Part shown: positions 45,497 through 54,619 of the stretch, piece after piece
How positions within the stretch are numbered: position 1 is the first letter of the stretch
Layout of the letters: each line of letters begins with the position of its first letter
NCBI RefSeq assembly: GCF_001469165.1
Contig: NZ_JABX01000002.1
Coordinates: forward strand, 124,001 to 188,000
Origin: Thiohalocapsa sp. ML1
GTDB taxonomy: Bacteria; Pseudomonadota; Gammaproteobacteria; Chromatiales; Chromatiaceae
Direction: 5' to 3'
Length of the DNA: 64,000 nt
The notes under the pieces: model-generated
The model's database searches: none
What the model saw: only the letters and a program-made list of their open reading frames with translations
What the model was told of the DNA's origin: nothing
Made by a program: the position numbers and the translations under genes

Positions 45497-45967
45497 TCAG
45501 CCGTGCGGGTCGGTGGCGGCACCGGCCGCGGCGGACTCGGGCCAGAAATCCGGCGCCAGCACTTGGCTCTGCGTGAATGGGCATCGCTCCGGGAAGGCGT
45601 CCTCGTCGAAGGGCGTCTCCTTCACGGCCTGCTGCACGGCGCTGAACCAACTGGCCTCGAACGCCTCGTCGAGCTGGGACTTGAGCCCCGGGTTCTTCCG
45701 GAGCAGGCGGGCAATGCGGTAGCGCTGTTCCTTGACGGTCGCGCGCCAGCTTTTGCCTTGCCGCTCGGGCTGGTGGCGCCACTTCAATAGATGGGCAATG
45801 AGGACGGCCAAGCGGCTTTCGAGCTCGCGCTCCTGGCTTGCGCCCATGTCCATCAGCTCCTCGATCAGGTGCTCGGTGTCGAGCTCATCCAGGCGACGCT
45901 CGCTCAGCAGGGCGGCCTGCTCGCGGGTCCAGCTATAGAAGTCTGCATCGTGCAGGGGCGTGCTCAT
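45497..45967 (-). CDS. DUF29-family protein
   Basis: A 156-residue protein with the DUF29 pattern: DADFYSWTREQAALL at the start, LDTEHLIEELMDMGASQERELESRL, LIAHLLKWRHQPERQGKSW and FPERCPFTQSQVLAPDFWPE at the end. DUF29 genes are numerous in cyanobacteria and purple sulfur bacteria, often next to repeats, and their function is unknown. The start MSTPLHDADFYSW is supported by family length. It lies next to a frameshifted fragment and a palindromic element, as is common for accessory DNA. Confidence 0.85.
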   Translation of the reverse strand: MSTPLHDADFYSWTREQAALLSERRLDELDTEHLIEELMDMGASQERELESRLAVLIAHLLKWRHQPERQGKSWRATVKEQRYRIARLLRKNPGLKSQLDEAFEASWFSAVQQAVKETPFDEDAFPERCPFTQSQVLAPDFWPESAAAGAATDPHG

Positions 45968-46100
45968 GTGCTTGGGCTCTGCCTTGGGTTGCAGGACATT
46001 CTAAGCGTCATGCACGGTGGAGGCGACTGTAGACGGCGGCGATGGGATGTGGCGGCGGCGGGATGGACGCCGGCTCTGCGGGGGAGCCTGGGCTTGTGGA

Positions 46101-46190
46101 AGAGCCGGCTGAAGCCGGCGTACCAAGCAGCGGCCGGCTGAAGCCGGCGTACCCGGGGGCGGCCGGCTGACGCCGGCGTACCCGGGCGCG
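46101..46190. repeat. REP-like tandem hairpins 3' of mqo
   Basis: Three copies of GCCGGCTGAAGCCGGCGTACC (the last with ACGCC) are spaced about 30 bp apart between the DUF29 gene and the mqo stop. Each can fold through GCCGGC and the CCGGC further on. The same GTACGCCGGC core occurs 3' of nadE and of the pufC-like gene. Confidence 0.7.
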
Positions 46191-46194
46191 GGGC

Positions 46195-47595
46195 TCAGCA
46201 GACGGCGGCGAGCGGGGGTGTGGGCACGTCGCGGGTGTCTTCGTGGCCGCAAAGCAGCTCGCGCTCGAAGGCGGGCCAGTCGACGCGGGCCCCCAAGTGC
46301 TCGGCCACCAGGCGCATGTCCTGCTCGGCGTTGCCCAAGCAACTGGTGCCGCCGGGGGACGGGGTCATGTTGAAAACGATGCCGTGGCCGTCAATGATCT
46401 TGACCTCGCCCATCTTGAGCTCACGGGTGCGCCGGTCGATGAGCTGCGGGCGCACGCCGCCGAAGCCGTGGGCGTATTCGATATCTCCGGCCGTGAGGTC
46501 CGGCACGATCTTGCGAATCTCGCGCACGAAGAGCCGGCGGTTCAGCCACGGCACCTCGTAGAGGAAGTTGCGCAGCACGTAGTTGCGGATGTCCCGGACC
46601 TTCATGAGGTCCCAGAGCGTTGCGATGACGTCGCGGTCCAGGTTCAGCACCTGGAAGAAGTCGCGGATGGTGGCCGGGTTGTAGCGCTCCAGCATCGGCA
46701 GCATCAGCGCGGTAGGCCCGAAGCGGGTCTTGCCGTCGGTGGCGATGTCGCGGTCGCCATGCACGGCTGCGAAGGGCAGCTTCGGGTTCTGGACGGTGTA
46801 GACCTTCCCCTCCAGGGCCTCGGGTGCGAAGTAGAAGGACCCGGCCATGGGCAGGCAGGAGTATTCCGACCCGAACCCCATCTTCTGCGCCATCAACAGC
46901 GAGTGCCCGCCGGCGCAGACGACGACGGCGCGCGCGAGCATCGGGCCGCGGCTGGTCTGCAACACGTAGAGGCCGCCGTCCTTCTCGATGCCAGACACCT
47001 CGGTGCCGTAGAGTTGGCTGACGAGCCGGTCGCTGCTGCGGTCCATACGGACGCACTGCGCCGCGAAGGACTCCGCGAGCGCCTGGAAGTCCACGGCGCA
47101 GTAGTCGTCCGGCGTGCCGGTGGCGACGATCTCGTCCCTGCGCCAGGTACCGTCCACCAGCGCGACGTTCGGCTCGATGTCCGCGATGTCGCGGCGCTCC
47201 AACAGCCGCATGCGCGGGTACAGACTGCGGAAGGCCTGGAAGCGCCCGCGCAGGTAACCACATTCGCGCGCGCCGACGCCGAGCACCATTTTTGGCATCG
47301 TGAAAATGATGCGCTCGCGCTCGCGCGCCGGCAGCTTGGTGGCGTAGTTGACGATCATTGAGGCGGTGCGCTTCACCGCCGCGGCCTTCTCCAGGCTGTA
47401 GTTGGTCTCGATGTCGCCGCAGTGGATGGTCTGGCTGTTGTTGTGGGCGTGCGAGTTGACCTGCGCCGGGCGCTCGCGGCGCTCCAGCAGCAACAGGCGT
47501 TTCAGGTCCGTGAACCGCGCCAGCTCGTAGAGCAGGGCGGTGCCGGTGACGCCGCCGCCGACGATGATGCAGTCGTAGTGGGTGGATGCTGTCAT
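46195..47595 (-). CDS. mqo: malate:quinone oxidoreductase-like FAD enzyme
   Basis: A 466-residue flavoprotein that would oxidise malate to oxaloacetate with quinone as acceptor. It begins MTASTHYDCIIVGGGVTGTALLYELARF, the FAD-binding beta-alpha-beta motif. Family features follow: NNSQTIHCGDIETNYSLEKA, VDFQALAESFAAQ, VVVCAGGHSLLMAQKMGFG, LPMAGSFYFAP, RFGPTALMLPMLERYNP, and a GFGGVRPQLIDRRTRELKMG segment ahead of a final FAD contact FNMTPSPGGTSCLGNAEQD. It is somewhat shorter than the usual 490-550 residues. It may be a close homologue rather than the canonical enzyme. Confidence 0.85.
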   Translation of the reverse strand: MTASTHYDCIIVGGGVTGTALLYELARFTDLKRLLLLERRERPAQVNSHAHNNSQTIHCGDIETNYSLEKAAAVKRTASMIVNYATKLPARERERIIFTMPKMVLGVGARECGYLRGRFQAFRSLYPRMRLLERRDIADIEPNVALVDGTWRRDEIVATGTPDDYCAVDFQALAESFAAQCVRMDRSSDRLVSQLYGTEVSGIEKDGGLYVLQTSRGPMLARAVVVCAGGHSLLMAQKMGFGSEYSCLPMAGSFYFAPEALEGKVYTVQNPKLPFAAVHGDRDIATDGKTRFGPTALMLPMLERYNPATIRDFFQVLNLDRDVIATLWDLMKVRDIRNYVLRNFLYEVPWLNRRLFVREIRKIVPDLTAGDIEYAHGFGGVRPQLIDRRTRELKMGEVKIIDGHGIVFNMTPSPGGTSCLGNAEQDMRLVAEHLGARVDWPAFERELLCGHEDTRDVPTPPLAAVC

Positions 47596-47689
47596 GGCGC
47601 TTAAGGCTCCCCGGGCTAGCGCCGCTGCTCCGTGCCGATCACGGGCTTGCTGCGCTGCAACATTCCCTGCACGTTACCCGAGAGGTACC

Positions 47690-47750
47690 ACACTAAAACA
47701 GCAAATTATTTCTTTTTTATGTATTGACTGAACTGATCATAGGCGCGTGT
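47690..47750 (-). promoter_or_regulatory. AT-rich promoter region of mqo
   Basis: The stretch around 47695-47745 (AAACAGCAAATTATTTCTTTTTTATGTATTGACTG on the plus strand, in pieces) is much richer in A and T than anything nearby and lies 100-150 bp upstream of the mqo start. It is a plausible promoter with an UP-like element, though no exact -10/-35 pair was defined. Confidence 0.35.
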
Positions 47751-47761
47751 ACACCTTGATT

Positions 47762-47879
47762 TGCGGGTAAGTCAAGCTTGACGACGACAGGTCGGGGAAA
47801 GGGCCAAGGGCAGAGGGAGCCCGCCTCGGCCCTCGGCCCTGCGCGAAGCGCTGCCCGCCCGTGCTGGTCTGAGGCTCCG
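47762..47879 (-). repeat. dispersed heptamer-stem element, copy 4 (inverted, divergent)
   Basis: Read on the minus strand it shows GAGCCTCAGACCAGCACGGG, a core with GAGGGCCGAGG facing CCCTTGGCCC, then GTCGTCGTCAAGCTTGACTT. These match the other copies in order. It lies 3' of the Uma2 gene and 5' of mqo. Confidence 0.6.
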
Positions 47880-47884
47880 CTGCG

Positions 47885-48511
47885 CTAGGTGCCGCCGCGC
47901 AGCGCGGCGCGATAGGCGCGGATGGCGTCGTAGGCGGTGGGCTGATCGAGAAAGGTGGCAAGCTGCGCCAAGTCGATGCCGGGCAGCACCAGGCTTGCCG
48001 CCACCGGCTCGTAGCGCGGTGCATCGGGCCCGTCGGTGCGCAGGCTGTAGGGGGTCAGGACGTCGCGCTTCCAGTACCAGACCTCGGCCACATCCAGTTT
48101 GCGATAGATCTCCAGCTTGTCGATGCCGCCGGAGGTCCAGACCACCTCGATGGCGAGATGCGGCCGGGAGGCGTCCTCCGCGCCGAAGATGTAGCACTCG
48201 TCCGGCTCCACTGCGCGCTCGTCCGGCTCGGACTCCAGCGTCCAGCCGCCCAAGGGCCGGAACGGGATCTCGTGCTCCAGGCAATAGGTCTCGACAAGGC
48301 GGCCGATCACGGACTTGATCGACTCGTGGCTGCGCGAAGGGCTCATGATCTCGACTTCTCCTTTGAGATACGCCAGTCGGGGCGCCGAGTGCTCCCCGCG
48401 CATCGCGAGCAGCCGCTGCCAATCGGCCCAGTCGATGTCGTGCAGGCGCACGATGTTGTCCGGCGCCAGGCGCGGGTCCTTGGGCTCTGTACGGATGGCA
48501 AGGTCGTTCAT
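47885..48511 (-). CDS. Uma2-family (DUF820) putative endonuclease-fold protein
   Basis: A 208-residue Uma2 protein beginning [20 protein letters not shown]. The PD-(D/E)XK-like core is [43 protein letters not shown] and [22 protein letters not shown]. Acidic residues of the core (EVEIM, EPDEC, AIEV) are present. It is distinct in sequence from the Uma2 gene at 14171. These genes are numerous and dispersed; the function is unproven. Upstream, divergent, is ileS. Confidence 0.85.
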   Translation of the reverse strand: MNDLAIRTEPKDPRLAPDNIVRLHDIDWADWQRLLAMRGEHSAPRLAYLKGEVEIMSPSRSHESIKSVIGRLVETYCLEHEIPFRPLGGWTLESEPDERAVEPDECYIFGAEDASRPHLAIEVVWTSGGIDKLEIYRKLDVAEVWYWKRDVLTPYSLRTDGPDAPRYEPVAASLVLPGIDLAQLATFLDQPTAYDAIRAYRAALRGGT

Positions 48512-48722
48512 GATGTGTCCTGCATTGCAGCCAACGCGCCGGAGCATAAATCTGTCGCCCAAGCATAGCCCCAGGGACGGCGCGGACCAACCCGGCCGCC
48601 GGCGCTGGCGCCGCCCGGCCGCCGCGTCTCCCAACACGGGCCAGATGTCTGATAGTCTGGCCGATTTCCAGCGCCCTAGAGCCGCGCCTGCTGCACCGGC
48701 GCCGCCGAGGAACCCTCAAGCC

Positions 48723-51584
48723 GTGACCGATTACAAGCACACCCTGAACCTGCCCAACACCGGCTTTCCGATGAAGGCCAACCTGGCCCAGCGCGAGCCC
48801 GAGATGCTCAAGCGCTGGCAGCAGGCCGATGTCTACGCCCTGGTGCGCGCCGCCCGCGCCGGCGCCGAGCGCTTCGTGCTCCACGACGGCCCGCCCTACG
48901 CCAACGGCGAGATCCACATCGGCCACGCCGTAAACAAGGTCCTGAAGGACATCATCGTCAAGGCGCGCACGCTCGATGGGCTGGACGCGCCCTACGTGCC
49001 GGGCTGGGACTGCCACGGGCTGCCCATCGAGCTGCAAGTCGAGAAGAAAAAGGGCAAGCCGGGCCAGAAGATCAGCGCGGCGCAGTTCCGCCAGGCCTGC
49101 CGGGACTACGCCGGGCGGCAAGTGGACGGGCAGCGCGAGGACTTCAAGCGCCTGGGCGTCCTCGGCGACTGGGAGCGGCCCTATCTGACCATGGACTACC
49201 GCTTCGAGGCGGACATCGTGCGCGCGCTCGCTCGCATCTTCGAGCGCGGCCACGTCCACAAGGGCTCAAAGCCCGTGCATTGGTGCATCGACTGCGGCTC
49301 GGCGCTGGCGGAGGCGGAGGTCGAGTACGCGGACAAGGAGTCCATGGCCATCGACGTGCGCTTTGCGGTGCTGGACGAGGAGGCACTGCTGGCGCGCTGC
49401 CACTCGGTGCCGGAGGGTCACGGCGACGGGCCCATGTCCGTAGTGATCTGGACCACGACGCCCTGGACCCTGCCCGCCAACCAAGCCGTCGCACTGAACC
49501 CGGAGCTGGAATACGCGCTGGTCCAAACCGATGGGCAGGGCAGCATGGAGCATGGCCGCGAGCGGCTCTTGGTCGCCGAAGGCCTGCTCAAGGACACCAT
49601 GGATCGCTGGGGCATCGAGCACTATCGCGTCATCGCCTACGGCCGCGGCGACGCCTTCGAAGGCTTAAAGCTCCAGCACCCGTTCTACGACCGCGAGGTG
49701 CCCGTGATCCTGGGCGAGCACGTGACGCTGGAGGCCGGCACCGGCGCCGTCCATACCGCCCCTGGTCATGGCCTGGAGGACTACGTGGTCGGCAGCCGCT
49801 ACGACCTCGCCGTGGACAACCCGGTGGGCGGCGACGGGCGCTTCCTGCCGGACACGCCGCTGTTCGCCGGCGAGTCGGTCTGGGACGCCAACCAGCGGGT
49901 GGTGGACACGCTCAAGGCCCGCGGCGCGCTGCTGCTCGGCGCGCGATTTACGCACAGCTACCCGCACTGCTGGCGGCACAAGACGCCGATCATCTTCCGC
50001 GCCACGCCGCAGTGGTTCATCAGCATGGACCAGCAGGGGCTGCGCGCGGCGGCGCTGCGCGAGATCGGTGGCGTGCGCTGGATGCCGGACTGGGGCGCGT
50101 CGCGCATCGACGGCATGGTGCGCAACCGCCCGGACTGGTGCATCTCGCGCCAGCGCACCTGGGGCGTGCCGATCCCGCTCCTCGTGCACAAAGAGACCGG
50201 CGAGTTACATCCCGAGAGCGCCGAGCTGATGGAGACGGTCGCCGCACGCATCGAGCAGCAGGGCGTCGAGGCCTGGTTCGAGCTGCACCCGGCGGACCTG
50301 CTCGGCGAGGCCGAGGGCGCGATGTATGAGAAGGTGCACGACACCCTCGATGTCTGGTTCGACTCCGGCGTGACGCACGCCTGCGTGCTGGAGCGCAACG
50401 ACGCCGAGCACGGCTGGCCGGGCTTAAGCGCCCCGGCGGACCTGTACCTGGAGGGCTCCGATCAGCACCGCGGCTGGTTCCAGTCGAGCCTCTTGACCTC
50501 GGTGGCCATGCACGAGCGCGCGCCCTACCGGCAAGTGCTCACCCACGGCTTCACCGTGGACCAGCAGGGCCGCAAGATGTCCAAGTCCTTGGGCAACGTG
50601 GTCAAGCCCCAGGACGTGATGAAGACGCTGGGGGCCGACATCATCCGGCTCTGGGTCGCGGCTACCGACTACCGCACCGAAATGGCCGTCTCGGACGAGA
50701 TCCTCAAGCGCACCGCCGATGCCTACCGGCGCATCCGCAACACCGCGCGCTTCCTGCTCGCGAACCTGCACGGCTTCGACCCGGCGGAGCACCTGGTGGC
50801 ACCCGCCGACATGATCGAGCTCGACCGCTGGGCCGTGGACCGCGCCTTTGCGCTCCAGCAGCAGATCATCGCGGCCTATCAGGACTATCAGTTCCATCTG
50901 ATCTACCACCGCATCCACAACTTCTGCGTCGTGGACCTGGGTGGCTTCTATCTGGACGTTATCAAGGACCGCCAGTACACGACCAAGGCGGACAGCCTGC
51001 CGCGGCGCTCCTGCCAGAGCGCGATGTACCACATCGTCGAGGCCATGAGCCGCTGGCTCGCCCCCATCCTGAGCTTTACGGCGGACGAGATCTGGCAGCA
51101 CATCCCCGGCGCGCGCGACCCGCATGTGTTCACGGCCACCTGGTACGAGGGCCTGTTCGCGCTCGACGCGGACGACGCGTTCGATCGGGACTTCTGGCAG
51201 CAGGTGCTCGCCGCCCGCACCGCCGTGGCCAGGCACTTGGAGGCCGCCCGCACGGACGGGGTCATCGGTGCCGCGCTGGACGCGGAGCTGGACCTCTACT
51301 GCGCACCGGCGCTCGCGGACATCCTCGGGCGGCTTGGCGATGAGCTCCGCTTCGTGTTGATCACCTCGGCGGCCCGCGTGCACCCGCTCGCGCGGCGCCC
51401 GCAGAGCGCCGCCGACACCGAGCTTGCCGGCCTCGCCGTGCAGGTGAGCGCGAGCCCGCATGCCAAGTGCGCCCGCTGCTGGCATCACCGCGCCGATGTC
51501 GGCACCCACGCCGAGCACCCCGAGCTGTGCGGGCGCTGCGTCGACAACGTGGACGGCGGCGGCGAGGTGCGGCGCTTCGCGTAG
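48723..51584 (+). CDS. ileS: isoleucyl-tRNA synthetase
   Basis: A 953-residue class I synthetase that charges tRNA-Ile. HIGH is in [19 protein letters not shown] and KMSKS in [18 protein letters not shown]. The editing CP1 domain is recognisable by [13 protein letters not shown] and [12 protein letters not shown]. The C-terminal zinc knuckle is [20 protein letters not shown] followed by CGRC. The start is GTG at 48723 ([18 protein letters not shown]), which gives the family N-terminus. The usual downstream partner lspA is absent; the next gene is 745 bp away. Confidence 0.97.
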   Translation: MTDYKHTLNLPNTGFPMKANLAQREPEMLKRWQQADVYALVRAARAGAERFVLHDGPPYANGEIHIGHAVNKVLKDIIVKARTLDGLDAPYVPGWDCHGLPIELQVEKKKGKPGQKISAAQFRQACRDYAGRQVDGQREDFKRLGVLGDWERPYLTMDYRFEADIVRALARIFERGHVHKGSKPVHWCIDCGSALAEAEVEYADKESMAIDVRFAVLDEEALLARCHSVPEGHGDGPMSVVIWTTTPWTLPANQAVALNPELEYALVQTDGQGSMEHGRERLLVAEGLLKDTMDRWGIEHYRVIAYGRGDAFEGLKLQHPFYDREVPVILGEHVTLEAGTGAVHTAPGHGLEDYVVGSRYDLAVDNPVGGDGRFLPDTPLFAGESVWDANQRVVDTLKARGALLLGARFTHSYPHCWRHKTPIIFRATPQWFISMDQQGLRAAALREIGGVRWMPDWGASRIDGMVRNRPDWCISRQRTWGVPIPLLVHKETGELHPESAELMETVAARIEQQGVEAWFELHPADLLGEAEGAMYEKVHDTLDVWFDSGVTHACVLERNDAEHGWPGLSAPADLYLEGSDQHRGWFQSSLLTSVAMHERAPYRQVLTHGFTVDQQGRKMSKSLGNVVKPQDVMKTLGADIIRLWVAATDYRTEMAVSDEILKRTADAYRRIRNTARFLLANLHGFDPAEHLVAPADMIELDRWAVDRAFALQQQIIAAYQDYQFHLIYHRIHNFCVVDLGGFYLDVIKDRQYTTKADSLPRRSCQSAMYHIVEAMSRWLAPILSFTADEIWQHIPGARDPHVFTATWYEGLFALDADDAFDRDFWQQVLAARTAVARHLEAARTDGVIGAALDAELDLYCAPALADILGRLGDELRFVLITSAARVHPLARRPQSAADTELAGLAVQVSASPHAKCARCWHHRADVGTHAEHPELCGRCVDNVDGGGEVRRFA

Positions 51585-51586
51585 CT

Positions 51587-51605
51587 GCTCGGCGCACCGC
51601 CGAGC
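51587..51605 (+). terminator. hairpin just after ileS
   Basis: GCTCGGCG-CAC-CGCCGAGC is a perfect 8-bp stem with a 3-base loop starting 3 bp past the ileS stop. There is no T-run, so termination is likely but not proven. Confidence 0.5.
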
Positions 51606-52328
51606 GCTGCCGCCGGCACCCCGACGCGCGCGCGGCCGGCGGCGCCCGCCCTGAATCACGCTCGCCGCCCCCATCCGTCGCACCCGTTGCACGCCTTGCC
51701 AGCATCGGCCTCGCGCTGCGATCACGCCATCGACCGGCCGTCGAATGACCGACCGGTTATTCATCAGCATTCGGTTATCTCGCCAACAACGCGTTCGGGA
51801 AATCGTATTGGGGTTTCCCGCTCTATCCTCGGGCAGTCATTGCAAGCCCGCAGGCCGCGCGATTGAAGCCGCTGAGGAGTCTCCGGGATCATTGCCGGCA
51901 GGAGCTCCATCAGTATTTACTAAACTAATTGATTAACGGAACGACAGAATAGGCGAAACGGATCAAGCCGATCGGAAATAAAACCCAAGCTCGCCTTGAC
52001 TCCGGTCAATAGATCTATATCCTCATCAGCCACGCTTATCTGGACAAAACCGGACAGACAGGGCCGGCAGGTTACGGAAAACACTGAGCAGGAATCATGC
52101 GTTCGCTGCACAAGCAGCAGCTTGACCGACAAGCCGAGTTGCTGGTCAATGCCCGTTCGCTCCCCTGACCTCAGACCAGTCACCACGCGTCTAACGGACG
52201 ACAAGCAACGGTTCCGCCGGACAGGTGCCGGCAAGACCGCCGCGGCGGGCGCGTGCCCGATCGGCGGCGCAGCAAAACGGCGGCGCCAAGCGCTCGCTGA
52301 TAAGCCAAACGAAAGGTGGAGTGATTTC
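51606..52328. other. 723-bp intergenic region upstream of the Sox-like/PufC cluster
   Basis: No protein-coding frame with family character was found. The middle (51740-52020) has lower GC content than its surroundings and contains one symmetric site (51996-52009). The ribosome-binding site AAGGTGGAG at about 52311-52319 precedes the first gene. The length and base composition suggest the control region of the seven-gene cluster. Confidence 0.5.
51996..52009. promoter_or_regulatory. FNR/FixK-type symmetric site (candidate)
   Basis: TTGACTCCGGTCAA is a perfect TTGAC-N4-GTCAA palindrome, close to the FNR/FnrL box (TTGAT-N4-ATCAA) and matching the looser FixK pattern TTGM-N6-KCAA. It lies 320 bp before the metallophosphoesterase start. 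FnrL-type regulators control photosynthesis genes in purple bacteria, so oxygen-responsive control is possible. Chance occurrence cannot be excluded. Confidence 0.35.
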
Positions 52329-53342
52329 ATGTCCGAAGTGAATAAGAGCAGGCGCGATTTTCTCGCCTTCAGCGGCCGGGCCGGCATGGCGACACTGGTC
52401 GCCCAGGCCGTCGGCATCAATCTCGGCATCGTCGATGTCGTCCGCGCCGAAAGCGGCGGCAAGCTCGACCCCTTCCGCTTCGCCATCATCAGCGATGCGC
52501 ACCTCTACAGCATGGACAATCACAAGTTCGATCAGCAATTGATCGACGCCGTGAACAAGGTCAATGCGATGAGCCCGAAGCCGGACTTTGTCCTATTCGG
52601 CGGTGACGTGGCGCAAAACGGCACCGAGGACCAGCTCGTGAAGGGCAAGGAGATCCTGTCCAAGCTGGAGATGCCGATGCACATCATCCCCGGCGAGCAT
52701 GACTGGTATCTCGACATGGGCGACGCCTGGCGCGGCCTGTTCGGTGACGAGACCTGGTCCTTCAACCACAAGGGCGTTCACTTCATCGGCCTCAATTCCA
52801 TCCTGGTTCGGGACTTCTGGACCGAGGCCGGACTCTCGCCGAAGGAGCGCATGACCGTGATGGAGATGCTGGAGAGCCCCATCCCCGGCCCCTGGGGCGT
52901 GCACGAGCAGCAGTTGGAGTGGCTCGCCAACGACGTCAAGGACCTGGGGCCCGGCACGCCGATCGTCATCTTCACCCACTCGCCGCTGTGGGATTACTAC
53001 CCGCGCTGGAACTTCCAGACCTCCGACGCGCCGGAGATCCGCGAGATTCTGTCGAAGTTCGACAACGTCATGTCCTACCACGGGCATGTTCACCAGACGC
53101 TCTACAACCGCATCGGCAACATGTCGTCGGTGGCGGCCATGAGCACCTCCTGGCCCTGGCCCTACCCGCCCGTCGAGCTGGCCTTCCCCGAGACCCGCAT
53201 GAACCGCGCCGACCCGTCCATCGCCACCGATGGCCAGGGCGTGCAGATCATCGACCTCAACAACGAGTTCCAGGGCCTCGTGCAATACAAGCCCTTCGAG
53301 GATTCCCTGACACCGTTCATGCAGGACGGCTTCACGGTCTGA
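52329..53342 (+). CDS. Tat-exported single-domain metallophosphoesterase
   Basis: A 337-residue calcineurin-like metallophosphoesterase. A twin-arginine signal is present (SRRDFLAF at residues 7-14, then a hydrophobic stretch ending near VVRAESGG). The metal-binding motifs are ISDAHLY (D56, H58), GGDVAQNG (D93), PGEHDWY (122-127), IFTHSPLW (His near 222) and HGHVHQ (near 253). Its enzymatic class is shared with SoxB, the thiosulfohydrolase of the Sox system, but SoxB is about 560 residues with an extra 5'-nucleotidase domain that is missing here. It is the first gene of the Sox/PufC-like cluster. A SoxB-like hydrolase role is possible but inferred. Confidence 0.82.
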   Translation: MSEVNKSRRDFLAFSGRAGMATLVAQAVGINLGIVDVVRAESGGKLDPFRFAIISDAHLYSMDNHKFDQQLIDAVNKVNAMSPKPDFVLFGGDVAQNGTEDQLVKGKEILSKLEMPMHIIPGEHDWYLDMGDAWRGLFGDETWSFNHKGVHFIGLNSILVRDFWTEAGLSPKERMTVMEMLESPIPGPWGVHEQQLEWLANDVKDLGPGTPIVIFTHSPLWDYYPRWNFQTSDAPEIREILSKFDNVMSYHGHVHQTLYNRIGNMSSVAAMSTSWPWPYPPVELAFPETRMNRADPSIATDGQGVQIIDLNNEFQGLVQYKPFEDSLTPFMQDGFTV

Positions 53343-53483
53343 TCGCGACGCCCCGCCCCCGACACCCGGGGGTACCGGCCGACACAAAGCGTCACGCCGG
53401 CGGCAGCAGCCGCGGGTTCGTGGGCGGCTACGCGCACGGGCAACGCTGTCGGTCGGCCATCACTTACTCGAGGAGCTAGTCCA

Positions 53484-54014
53484 ATGACAACCAGCACTGC
53501 AATCCGCCGCGCCGTCGGCATCGGCGGTGTTGCCGCGGCGGCCATCGTGGCCAGCGGCGTCTTCGCCCGCGCCCCGTTCACCGAAGAGGAGCTTGCCCAG
53601 CAGATGGACGCGCTCTATGAGTCCGTCCAGCTTGGCTACGACATGTGGCACGGCACCAAGCCCAGCATGGCCACCAACGGCCTCGCCTGCGGCAACTGTC
53701 ACCCGGACACCGCGGCCTCCAACCCGCAGACCTTCCCGAAGTACATGACCATGTACGGCAAGGTGGTGCAGTGGCCGGAGATGGTGAACTGGTGCATCGA
53801 GAACCCGCAGCTCGGTGAGCGCATCGACCCCGCCTCCGACGACATGACCGCATTGGCGGCCTACGCCATGTACCTGCACCGCGGCATCCCGATCCAGCCC
53901 GGTCTCGCATCCCAGCAGACCTCTGGCGTCGTGGTCGAGCACGGCACCGGCTTTAAGCGCGAGCCCACCGGCCTAGGGGTCGATTCACGCGACCACACGC
54001 CGACACCCAACTGA
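53484..54014 (+). CDS. exported monohaem cytochrome c, Sox/TsdA-like
   Basis: A 176-residue periplasmic protein with an N-terminal signal (RRAVGIGGVAAAAIVASGVFARA) and one haem motif CGNCH at residues 69-73, followed by HPDTAASNPQTFPKYMTMYG and then VNWCIENPQLGERI. The motif order (CxxCH, then a conserved Tyr/Phe segment, then a Cys in a WCIENP context) resembles SoxX/TsdA-type cytochromes, in which a later Cys or Met is the second haem ligand. C104 is a candidate ligand. Only one haem is present. It has GAGGAG before its ATG and lies between the metallophosphoesterase and the DUF1566 gene. Confidence 0.8.
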   Translation: MTTSTAIRRAVGIGGVAAAAIVASGVFARAPFTEEELAQQMDALYESVQLGYDMWHGTKPSMATNGLACGNCHPDTAASNPQTFPKYMTMYGKVVQWPEMVNWCIENPQLGERIDPASDDMTALAAYAMYLHRGIPIQPGLASQQTSGVVVEHGTGFKREPTGLGVDSRDHTPTPN

Positions 54015-54022
54015 TCGGCCCC

Positions 54023-54040
54023 GGGGCGACGGAGCGCCCC
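54023..54040 (+). terminator. hairpin between the cytochrome and DUF1566 genes
   Basis: GGGGCG-ACGGAG-CGCCCC forms a 6-bp stem with a 6-base loop in the gap after the cytochrome gene. It could attenuate or stabilise the mRNA between the first two genes and the rest of the cluster. No T-run is present. Confidence 0.35.
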
Positions 54041-54064
54041 GCCCGACAGAACCAGCCCAGATCC

Positions 54065-54619
54065 ATGACCGCAACCGGTGCCCCCTTGATGCGTGCCCTG
54101 CTGCCCCTTGCCCTGACCCTCTGCCTCGCGCCCCAGACCGGCGTGCACGCGGAGCAGCGCTGCGACACCAGCAGGTTCCCGCTGTCCGCGCCCACCGAGC
54201 GCTTCACCGACAACGGCGACGGCACCGTGACCGACACCGCCTCGGGGCTCATGTGGATGCGTTGTGCGCTGGGTCAGACCTGGACGGGCGAGACCTGCAC
54301 CGGCGCGGCCGAGACCTTCGCTTGGCCCGGCCTCGCGGGCGCCGCCACCGCGATCAACGACGGCGGCGAGCACTTTTTCAGCGACTGGCGCGTGCCGGGG
54401 CTCCGCGACCTCGCGATGATCGCCGAGCGCGAATGCCAGGACCCGCGCATTAATCTGACAGTCTTCCCGAACACGCCGCCCGCCTTCTACTGGACCGGCA
54501 CGGAGCGCAAGGGCGACCCGGACGACCGCGCCTACGCGCTCAGCTTCGGCCCCGAGGGCGTCGAGCCCCACGCCAAGGACATGGCCCACCTGCTACGCCT
54601 CGTGCGCACGGCGCAATGA
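54065..54619 (+). CDS. exported DUF1566 (Lcl-type) protein
   Basis: A 184-residue protein with a signal peptide (LMRALLPLALTLCLAPQTGVHA) and a DUF1566 domain: FTDNGDGTVTDTASGLMWMR, AGAATAINDGGEHFFSDWRVP and AFYWTGTERKGDPDDRAYAL. DUF1566 proteins are usually extracellular or periplasmic binding modules of unknown ligand. Two Cys pairs are present. Its stop overlaps the soxY start by 4 bp (ATGA), so the two are co-translated. Its presence in a Sox-type cluster suggests a periplasmic partner; nothing more can be said. Confidence 0.8.
   Translation: MTATGAPLMRALLPLALTLCLAPQTGVHAEQRCDTSRFPLSAPTERFTDNGDGTVTDTASGLMWMRCALGQTWTGETCTGAAETFAWPGLAGAATAINDGGEHFFSDWRVPGLRDLAMIAERECQDPRINLTVFPNTPPAFYWTGTERKGDPDDRAYALSFGPEGVEPHAKDMAHLLRLVRTAQ

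Noticed and set aside
52329-53342. Naming the metallophosphoesterase soxB
   Set aside because: It is far too short and lacks the second SoxB domain; only the superfamily motifs are shared.
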